From: Polyangium mundeleinium
GTDB lineage: Bacteria > Myxococcota_A > Polyangia > Polyangiales > Polyangiaceae
Length of the DNA stretch: 64,000 nucleotides
Assembly: GCF_028369105.1 (NCBI RefSeq)
Contig: NZ_JAQNDO010000001.1
Span: forward strand, 5,672,501 to 5,736,500
Direction of reading: 5' to 3'
The position numbers were made by a program, and so were the translations under genes. The notes beneath the pieces were generated by a model. It did not search any database and was not told where the DNA came from. It saw only the letters and a list, made by a program, of their open reading frames with translations. Shown here in pieces: positions 56,631-64,000 of the stretch. Within the stretch, counting starts at the first letter, position 1, and every line of letters begins with the position of its first letter.

Positions 56631-57878
56631 TCAGTAGACGACGCGCGTCCGGATGTTCGAGGGCAATGCCTCGAGCCGGCGGCTCACCTCGGCGGAGACG
56701 TCCTGCTCGAGGTCCATGATGAGGTAACCAATCGCGCCCTCGGTCGCCAGGAACTGGCTGTCGATGTTGGCGTTGAGATCGGCGACGACGCGGTTCACGT
56801 CACGGAGCACGCCGGGCTCGTTTCGGTGCACGTTCAGGATGCGGTGCGTGCCCTTCACCGGCGGGAGCTCGACCTGCGGGAAGTTCACCGAGCCCGTCGT
56901 CGCCCCCATCGCCGCGAACTTGCCGAGCACCGCCGCGACCTCGCGTCCGATGGCTTCCTGCGCCTCCTCCGTCGAGCCGCCGATGTGCGGCGTGAGCAGG
57001 ACGTTCGAAAGGTTCTGGAGATCGGTCTTGAACTGATCCGTGTTCGACTCGGGCTCCTCGGGATACACGTCGATCGCCGCGCCCGCGAGGTGCCCGCTCT
57101 TCAGCGCCGCGACGAGCGCCGGGATGTCCACGACGGTGCCGCGGCTCGCGTTGAGCAGGTAGCTGCCCTTGCGCATCTTCGCGAGTTCGGCCGCGCCGAT
57201 CATGTTGCGCGTCTCCGCGGTCTCGGGCACGTGGAGCGAGACGAAGTCGGCCTCGGCGAGCAAGGCCGCGAGCGAGGGGACCGAGCGGTTGTTGCCCATC
57301 GGCAGGCGCGCGGCGATGTCGTGGTAGAGCACGCGCATGCCGACGGCCTCCGCGAGCACGCCGAGCTGACGGCCGATGTGCCCGTAGCCGATGATGCCGA
57401 GGACCTTGCCGCGGACCTCGTAGCAATTCGCGGCGACCTTCTTCCATACGCCCGTGTGCACCTCGCGCGAGCGATCGCCGAGCTGGCGGGCGAGCAGGAT
57501 GATCTCGCCGATCATGAGCTCGGCGACGCTGCGCGTGTTGCTGAACGGCGCGTTGAAGACCGGCACGCCGCGGGCGTTGGCGGCGACGAGGTCGACCTGG
57601 TTCGTGCCGATGCAGAAGCAGCCGATGGAGAGCAGGTCGCGGGCGTTCTCGACGACGCGCGCCGTGATCCGGGTCTTGCTGCGGATGCCGAGGAGCTGCA
57701 CGCCCGGGAGGGCGGCGATGAGCTCGTCCTCCTTGAGCGCGCTGCTCTTCTTGGTGATGGCGTAGGAGCGCCCCTCGCTGAAGGCGTGGAAGGTCTCCGT
57801 GGCGCTCGGGTGGATGTTCTCGAGCAGGAGGACCTGGATCGTGTCGCGGGGGAGCTCGGCCGGGGCAGGCGTGGTCAT
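56631..57878 (-). CDS. serA: D-3-phosphoglycerate dehydrogenase
   Basis: A 415-residue NAD-dependent dehydrogenase of the 2-hydroxyacid family, first step of serine biosynthesis. LLGIRSKTRITARVVE and IGCFCIGTNQVDL form the N-terminal substrate domain. VLGIIGYGHIGRQLGVLAE is the NAD loop. Catalytic residues are Arg in NASRGTVVD, Glu in YPEEPES and His in TPHIGGSTEEAQ. A C-terminal ACT domain (HRILNVHRNEPGVLRDVN, then GYLIMDLEQDV) suggests allosteric control by serine. The length matches the E. coli-type short SerA (about 410 aa). ATG at 57878 is used; the upstream in-frame extension is low-complexity. Confidence 0.94.
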   Translation of the reverse strand: MTTPAPAELPRDTIQVLLLENIHPSATETFHAFSEGRSYAITKKSSALKEDELIAALPGVQLLGIRSKTRITARVVENARDLLSIGCFCIGTNQVDLVAANARGVPVFNAPFSNTRSVAELMIGEIILLARQLGDRSREVHTGVWKKVAANCYEVRGKVLGIIGYGHIGRQLGVLAEAVGMRVLYHDIAARLPMGNNRSVPSLAALLAEADFVSLHVPETAETRNMIGAAELAKMRKGSYLLNASRGTVVDIPALVAALKSGHLAGAAIDVYPEEPESNTDQFKTDLQNLSNVLLTPHIGGSTEEAQEAIGREVAAVLGKFAAMGATTGSVNFPQVELPPVKGTHRILNVHRNEPGVLRDVNRVVADLNANIDSQFLATEGAIGYLIMDLEQDVSAEVSRRLEALPSNIRTRVVY

Positions 57879-58029
57879 GGCGCGTCCTCGTTCGGGGGCG
57901 CCTTCTCTACCGCATGGGCGGGCGCAGGCCAGCCGGAAAACCGCCCGACCCGGGGAGGGTGTCCACTCCGTGGCTCTTGCCTCGACGCGACGTTGCACGA
58001 CGTGCATAGAAACTGGTAAGAAAATAGCC

Positions 58030-58641
58030 ATGCAACGTCTCGTTCTCTTCTCGGCCGCGACGGCCGCAATCTTTGTTGCCTGCGCGGCGCCTCCGCGTTT
58101 CCAGGACATGCGCACGCCGTCGGGCGAGTTCTGCACGGACATGCCCATCTTCGCGGGCAAGACCCAGCCCGACAGGGAGTTCCACCGCCTGGAGCCGGTG
58201 CAGAGCGAGCCCGGGGCCCGCACCGAGCCCGAGCGCCTGCGATCGCTCCGCAAGTCCGCGTGCATGGCAGGCGGTGACGCCGTCATCGAGGCGATCGAGG
58301 AGGAGATCCGCCTGCCCGATGCCTCGTATGGAAAGGTCGCCACGGGGACGGCGATCGTCTGGATCCGGCGCGAAGGTGCCTCGTCGAAGCCGATCGACAT
58401 GGGCGCCCACTCCGAGGCGGACAAGGGCGCCGAGCCGGTGCCGGCCGCGGATCCGAACCCGCCGAAGGAGGCGACGCCGGTCAACACCGCGGCCGAGGTG
58501 AAGTCGGCGCCGGTGCCGCAGCCGACTGCAGCGGCGACGCCCACGACGACGGCCGCCGCGCCGACGCCGACGCCGACGACGACGGCGACGGGCTCGACGA
58601 CGAAGACGAAGACCACGACGAAGACCACGACGAAGAAGTAG
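58030..58641 (+). CDS. Small lipoprotein with Thr/Pro/Lys-rich tail
   Basis: A 203-residue predicted lipoprotein (AIFVACAAP). A short conserved-looking domain (residues about 25-125, with CTDMPIF and KSACMAGGDAVIEAIEEEIR, two Cys) precedes a Thr/Pro/Ala/Lys-only tail (TTTATGSTTKTKTTTK). The positively charged tail could interact with peptidoglycan or surface polymers. The family is not recognised. It is divergent from serA. Confidence 0.75.
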   Translation: MQRLVLFSAATAAIFVACAAPPRFQDMRTPSGEFCTDMPIFAGKTQPDREFHRLEPVQSEPGARTEPERLRSLRKSACMAGGDAVIEAIEEEIRLPDASYGKVATGTAIVWIRREGASSKPIDMGAHSEADKGAEPVPAADPNPPKEATPVNTAAEVKSAPVPQPTAAATPTTTAAAPTPTPTTTATGSTTKTKTTTKTTTKK

Positions 58642-58809
58642 CCCGCCGCAAGGCAACGGGAGACGAGGTCGCGCGCGAGCCTCCACAAGGGGAGGGTCGC
58701 CCGCGGCCTCGTTTCGTTTGTGCACCAAAAGAGATCACGGCCTCGCGCGACGGGCGCGCGCGAGCGTGATCGAGCGAGATCGTGAGGAAGGGCGGGGGAG
58801 GGGACGCGG

Positions 58810-58838
58810 GGCCTCGCTCCGTTCGTCGGAGCGAGGCC
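58810..58838. terminator. Strong hairpin downstream of traB
   Basis: GGCCTCGCTCCG pairs with CGGAGCGAGGCC around a 5-base loop, 8 bp beyond the traB stop. It lies between the convergent traBA operon and the 58030 lipoprotein gene and can serve as terminator for both. No U-tract is present. Confidence 0.65.
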
Positions 58839-58845
58839 TCGGGGA

Positions 58846-60819
58846 TCAGCGCGGCGCCGTGGGGTTCGGCGTAGGGGGCTTCGCGGGCGCAGGTGCAGGC
58901 GGCTTCGCGGGCGCGGCGCCAGGCTTCGGTGCTGCGGGCGCAGGAGCGGCACCGGGCTTCGGCGCTGCGGGCGCAGGAGCGGCGCCGGGCTTGCCGGGTT
59001 TGTCCTTGCCGTCAGTCGGTTTGTCCTTGCCGTCGGCCGGTTTGTCCGCGCCTTCCTCCTTCGGCGCCTCGGGCTGCAGTTGCTCGCCGGAGCGCGGGAG
59101 GGTGCTGCCGGGAAGGGTCGGATCCTTCTTGTCGAGCACGCCGTTCCCCTTCGGCAGGATGCCGCCGCTCGGCAAGGTGCTGCCACCGTTCAGCACACCG
59201 TTGCCGTCGATCACGCCCTCGCCGTCGAGCGTGCCGCCCGGCGAGAGGATGGTGTCGCCGCCGCCGACGGCCTTCCCAGGCGCGTGGCCCTGGCCCTTGA
59301 TGCGGAAGACGACGCGGCGGTTCGTCGCGGTCATGAACTTGCAATCTTCCGAGAGCTCTTCGTCTTTTCCGAGGCACGCAGAGTCATCGTAGATGGGTTT
59401 GGTGTGACCGTACCCCTTCGCCGTGACGCGCGAGGGATCGATCCCTCTCTGGATCATGTACTCCCGGACGCTCTCTACGCGGCGTTGCGAGAGGTTGTGG
59501 TTGTACACGTCGCCCGCGCGCACGTCGGTGTGGCCCTCGATCTCGACCGAGCGGATCTCGGGGTTGTCCCTGAGGACTGTGATGACCGCGTCGAGCACCT
59601 TCTTCGAATCGTCGAGGATGATGTCCTTGTCCGTCGCGAAGTGAACCTGATCGAGGATCTTGATCTCGTCGTCCTTGACGAACGCGCCGGGGCAACCGCC
59701 ACGGCCGCCCGCGATCATCGGGCACTTGTCGTCGCGATCCGGGACGCCGTCCTTGTCGGAGTCGGAGTCGGGGCAGCCCATGTTTTGCGGGACGCCCGGC
59801 AGCTCGGGGCAATGATCCGCGTCGCCGATGAGGCCGTCGTGATCGGGATCCTCGCTGTCGACCTGCTTCAGGCGATCGATCTCCTGCTGCTCGCGCGATC
59901 TCGAAGGCTGCCACGTGAGGCCCGCGAATGCGCGGAAGACGGGCGCGCCGAACCCGCAGTTCGCGCCGAACGTGCCGCCGACCGTGAGCCCGAAGCCGCT
60001 CGCCCACTGCCAGCGCATCGCCATGAGCACCTCGGCCGGGACCTGCGAGGGGCTGTCCGGGAACTTCACCATCGAGACGCTGCCGTACACGCCGCCGAGC
60101 ACGGACCAACCCCAGCGCTGCACGACGTACATCTCCGCGCCGATGCCGAAGTTCGCCATGTCGCCGACCTTCGTCCCGGCAAACTGTCGGTCGGGCCGGA
60201 GCCAGACGCCGCCGTTTGCCGTGACGAGCAGGCCGAAGTTGAAGCGATAATCCGCGACGAGACCGAGGCCGCCGGAGACGGCGCCGTCGCTGGCGAACGC
60301 GTTCTGATTCCCCGTGGGCAAGTTCAAGTTGCCCGTGACCGCCATGCCGAAGCCCTCTTTGATCTGGGCTTTCCGGTTCAGGTAGGGGATCGCAATCTTG
60401 GTGTTGAAACGAAGATCGCCGAGCGCGTTCGGCGAGATCTCACCCTCGGTGCCGAGTGGCCTCAGGTTGTCGGACATCTGCCAGGCGACGAACGGCATCG
60501 CCATCGTGATGTCGAAGATGTCGTAGAAGCCAATGCCCGCGAGGCCCGTGACCTGAAGGCGCGCGCCGACGGCGCGGATCTGTTGCCCCGTCGTGATCGC
60601 TGCAACGGCGAGGGGATCGAGGCCGATGTCCGTGTAGATGCCGAACGTCGGCGAGAGATGGCCGACGACCTCGGACTTCTGGATCATCACGAGATCACGC
60701 GGGGCCGCGGAGGGGCGGAAGGTCTGCGCGTCGAAGCGGCCTTCTTCGGCGGCTTCCGCGGCCACGGGCGCCGCGGCGAGCGTCGCGAGCGAGAGCAAGA
60801 ACGAGATCGATCGCTTCAC
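58846..60819 (-). CDS. traB: Outer membrane exchange protein TraB-like: OmpA-domain outer-membrane protein
   Basis: A 657-residue exported protein (signal peptide [16 protein letters not shown]). Residues about 30-320 are beta-rich with alternating aromatic strands, as in an outer-membrane beta-barrel. Thrombospondin type 3-like repeats with calcium ligands follow ([19 protein letters not shown], then [15 protein letters not shown]). A C-terminal OmpA domain contains [30 protein letters not shown] and AKGYGHTKP for peptidoglycan binding, and a Pro/Ala/Lys-rich tail ends the protein. It starts with GTG after GAGGTGA and overlaps the traA-like stop by 4 bp. This order matches the traAB locus of Myxococcus xanthus. 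Confidence 0.82.
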   Translation of the reverse strand: MKRSISFLLSLATLAAAPVAAEAAEEGRFDAQTFRPSAAPRDLVMIQKSEVVGHLSPTFGIYTDIGLDPLAVAAITTGQQIRAVGARLQVTGLAGIGFYDIFDITMAMPFVAWQMSDNLRPLGTEGEISPNALGDLRFNTKIAIPYLNRKAQIKEGFGMAVTGNLNLPTGNQNAFASDGAVSGGLGLVADYRFNFGLLVTANGGVWLRPDRQFAGTKVGDMANFGIGAEMYVVQRWGWSVLGGVYGSVSMVKFPDSPSQVPAEVLMAMRWQWASGFGLTVGGTFGANCGFGAPVFRAFAGLTWQPSRSREQQEIDRLKQVDSEDPDHDGLIGDADHCPELPGVPQNMGCPDSDSDKDGVPDRDDKCPMIAGGRGGCPGAFVKDDEIKILDQVHFATDKDIILDDSKKVLDAVITVLRDNPEIRSVEIEGHTDVRAGDVYNHNLSQRRVESVREYMIQRGIDPSRVTAKGYGHTKPIYDDSACLGKDEELSEDCKFMTATNRRVVFRIKGQGHAPGKAVGGGDTILSPGGTLDGEGVIDGNGVLNGGSTLPSGGILPKGNGVLDKKDPTLPGSTLPRSGEQLQPEAPKEEGADKPADGKDKPTDGKDKPGKPGAAPAPAAPKPGAAPAPAAPKPGAAPAKPPAPAPAKPPTPNPTAPR

Positions 60820-62861
60820 GGCTCACCTCGGAGGGTTGAACGGAGGCGGCGGCGGCCCAGCAGGCCAAGGACGGAGAGGACGAGCAATGCAGCTCCGGGC
60901 GCGCCGCCTCCATGTCGACCGGGCCTTGCAGAGCATATCGTGGCGAGGGTGCCACCGCAATCGACGCCGTCGGGCATCGGGCCGAGCGAGCACTCCTTCG
61001 CGGTCTCCGCCTCGTTCCAGCGGCAGTGGTCGCTGCCGAGGCAGTCGACATTGGTCTTGCACGAGGGCGTGCACGTGTTCGTGGAGAGGTTGCAGGTGCC
61101 GCCGCAGGGGCAGTGCGAGTCGGCGTAACAAGCGACGCAGGTCGTGCCGTTGCAATAAGGCGTCTCGGAGGAGCACGTGAGCATGCAGCCCGTGCTGACC
61201 GTGCAGGTGTGGGTCGCCGTGTCGCAGGTCGAGCTTGCCCCGCATTGCGCGTCGTCGACGCAACGCACGCACGCAGCGACGGCGGCGTTCTGGCCGAAGC
61301 AGAAGGGCGTGTCGCCGCCGCAGCTATCGCAGCGCATGCCGCAGCGTTTGTCGCGGGTGCAGGGGGTGCAGGTGCCGCTGAGGCAGAAGGCGCCTTCGCC
61401 GCAATCCATGTCGTGGCGGCACTCGGCGCACGCGGTGCCGACGGGGCCGGGGAGGCAGAACGGATACCGCGGCTGGGCCGTGCCGTTGACGACGATGGTC
61501 TCGAGCGCGGTGCAGTTGACGCAGCCGTCGCCGCAGCAGGTCGGCGTGTTGTTCGCGGGGAGCGTGCCCTGGCAGCGGCCGACGGAGAGGTTGCAGATGC
61601 CGCCGCCGCACTCGGCGTCGGTCGTGCACTCGACGCAGCTCGGGTTGCCGTTCGGCTCCAGCGGGGCGCACTTCATCTGCTGGCCGTTCGCGCCGTCGGG
61701 ACAGCAGTTGCACGAGGAGCCGGCGCACTCGGCGCTCGTCGCGCAAGGCTCACACTTGTTCTCGATGCACGCCGCGCCCTTGGGGCAGTCGGAGTTCTCG
61801 TTGCACTCGTCGCACGTCTTCGTGTCGGGGTTGCAGGTGAAGCCGCCCTTGCAGTCCGCGTCGGTGTCGCATGCGCCGCACTGGACGTTGCCGTTGATGT
61901 TCACGCAGAAGGGCGTGTCGGCGCCGCACTTCACGCAGCTCGGGCCGCAGAGATTGTCGGTGTCGCAGGGAGCGCAGAGCGCGGCCTCGTTGCAGTAGTA
62001 CCCCGAGTCGCAGCCGTTGTTGCCGGGCACGTTGATGAACTCGCGCTTGCACTGCTTGCAGACGCCGAGGTCCGGGAACGCGGGGGTGCCGCTCAGCGTC
62101 TGGAAAAACATCGTCTCGGGGAAGAGCGTGAAGCCCGCGTCGCTGAGCTTCACGATTGGAGGGGCGTTTGCGGGGCGCTCGAAGTCGATGAAGTCGCCGA
62201 CGAGGTAAGACATCTCGAGCGCGGCGTGCTCGATGATCTCGGCGTAGAGGAGCTCGACCGGATAGAGGCCGGCCTTCTGGAATGTGACCTGATTCGTCAT
62301 GCGATACTGCGCCGCGCCGACGACCAGAGGACGGAACACCACCTGATAGCCGACGGCGGACTTGTCGTAGATCACCATGCTGAGGGCGTCGTCCACGTAA
62401 AACCCGAAGTGCACGGGCTTGTTCACGAACTCCGACGTCACGTTCAAGAAGCCACGGATGCGGGTGCCGAACTTCGTCGTCGTGTCGTTGACGAAGAAAT
62501 CGCAGCCGCCGGTCTTGCACCCCTGAGCGAGCGCGGCGTCGACGAAGTCGCCGTAGCTCAGCGCCTGGTTCGCGGCGTTGTTGTTGGACAGATCGAGCAG
62601 CGTGCGGATGGTCGACTCGACGCGGTCGAGCGCGTGCGCCTCGATGAACGAGTTGACCGCGCCGCTGTAGTTGTCCGGGTTGAACACACTGAAGTCGGCG
62701 TTTTCGTTCGTGGAGATCGCCGAGGCCGCGCAGAGGCCCGTACCAAGGCCGTCGATGGGATCGTCCACGCCCTCTGGGATCGTGACCGGCGCGGCGCTCG
62801 CGACCCGAGGAGCCATCGCGAGGAGGGCGACTGAAGCAAGGAGGATGCGTCTGAGTTCCAT
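60816..62861 (-). CDS. traA: Outer membrane exchange receptor TraA-like
   Basis: A 681-residue surface protein. The signal peptide ([23 protein letters not shown]) is followed by an N-terminal variable region with a PA14-like segment ([21 protein letters not shown], then [14 protein letters not shown]). A very Cys-rich repeat stalk follows (CxxCxxxxxC units from about residue 270 to 630), and the tail has Cys, [13 protein letters not shown] and RRRLR, a MYXO-CTERM signal. This layout equals the TraA receptor, by which myxobacteria recognise kin and exchange outer-membrane lipids and proteins through homotypic binding; specificity lies in the PA14-like domain. The 4-bp overlap with traB supports one operon. 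Confidence 0.85.
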   Translation of the reverse strand: MELRRILLASVALLAMAPRVASAAPVTIPEGVDDPIDGLGTGLCAASAISTNENADFSVFNPDNYSGAVNSFIEAHALDRVESTIRTLLDLSNNNAANQALSYGDFVDAALAQGCKTGGCDFFVNDTTTKFGTRIRGFLNVTSEFVNKPVHFGFYVDDALSMVIYDKSAVGYQVVFRPLVVGAAQYRMTNQVTFQKAGLYPVELLYAEIIEHAALEMSYLVGDFIDFERPANAPPIVKLSDAGFTLFPETMFFQTLSGTPAFPDLGVCKQCKREFINVPGNNGCDSGYYCNEAALCAPCDTDNLCGPSCVKCGADTPFCVNINGNVQCGACDTDADCKGGFTCNPDTKTCDECNENSDCPKGAACIENKCEPCATSAECAGSSCNCCPDGANGQQMKCAPLEPNGNPSCVECTTDAECGGGICNLSVGRCQGTLPANNTPTCCGDGCVNCTALETIVVNGTAQPRYPFCLPGPVGTACAECRHDMDCGEGAFCLSGTCTPCTRDKRCGMRCDSCGGDTPFCFGQNAAVAACVRCVDDAQCGASSTCDTATHTCTVSTGCMLTCSSETPYCNGTTCVACYADSHCPCGGTCNLSTNTCTPSCKTNVDCLGSDHCRWNEAETAKECSLGPMPDGVDCGGTLATICSARPGRHGGGAPGAALLVLSVLGLLGRRRLRSTLRGEP

Positions 62862-63014
62862 GTCACCGTCGGCCTTCGCGCCGCACTCCGCGGCACTGCC
62901 GCGGACCCTACCACGGACCGCGTGATCCGTACAAGATCGCAGGCTTACGGCGCAGCCAGAGGACAGCCTCGGAGGACGCGGGAGCGTCGACCGTCGTCGT
63001 CGGATTCCTGCGTG

Positions 63015-64000
<986 letters not shown>

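Noticed and set aside
56631-59186. 851-residue extension of SerA
   Set aside because: Residues before MTTPAPAEL are low-complexity and overlap the divergent lipoprotein and traB. The 415-residue form matches the family length.

Overview
The window looks like a chromosomal piece of a myxobacterium, most likely of the Sorangium/Polyangium group. GC content is high and third codon positions are strongly GC-biased. Many genes encode lipoproteins with long Gly/Ser/Ala spacers. Several proteins end in a MYXO-CTERM-like tail (Cys, hydrophobic segment, Arg cluster). There is a very large kinase-ATPase-GAF-PAS-histidine kinase protein, and a probable traAB locus for outer membrane exchange sits near the right end. 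No rRNA, tRNA or CRISPR array was seen.

Left part (1-21.9 kb): an acyl-CoA dehydrogenase is coupled to a transglutaminase-like protein. Then come a haem-c/copper monooxygenase-like lipoprotein, a type B carboxylesterase lipoprotein, a small repeat lipoprotein, a PPP phosphatase, two tandemly duplicated kelch MYXO-CTERM proteins, a C-type lectin lipoprotein and a four-helix-bundle gene between 30-bp inverted repeats. The 1870-residue hybrid kinase follows. A cellulase pair comes next: a GH5 enzyme, and a secreted protein whose motifs match glycoside hydrolase family 45 in circularly permuted order. A YhhN-type membrane protein closes this part.

Mobile/defence part (21.9-29.9 kb): a truncated gene, an IS3-family insertion sequence with a candidate frameshift site, and a fragment of a second four-helix-bundle gene lead into a tightly overlapping three-gene operon of visibly lower GC: SMC/OLD-like AAA ATPase, TOPRIM/DUF4435-like protein and DUF262 protein. 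This operon is the best candidate for a little-described anti-phage or anti-plasmid system. A gene-poor stretch follows, with small ORFs and a 43-bp minisatellite.

Middle part (29.9-50 kb): surface and envelope genes. These are a giant repeat MYXO-CTERM lipoprotein, a tandem HU-like protein, a prolyl oligopeptidase lipoprotein, an overlapping S51 peptidase / L,D-transpeptidase / histidine kinase operon (the transpeptidase carries a frameshift), a beta-helix lipoprotein, gamma-glutamyltransferase, an EGF-RCC1 lipoprotein and a Cys-rich repeat lipoprotein.

Right part (50-64 kb): mostly housekeeping genes. These are a CDP-alcohol phosphatidyltransferase, a Dam-type methylase, a SAM methyltransferase, a PLP decarboxylase divergent from an FAD-linked oxidase, D-3-phosphoglycerate dehydrogenase, traB-traA, and an acyl-CoA dehydrogenase cut by the window edge.

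All functional calls rest on motif reading by eye. No database search was run.
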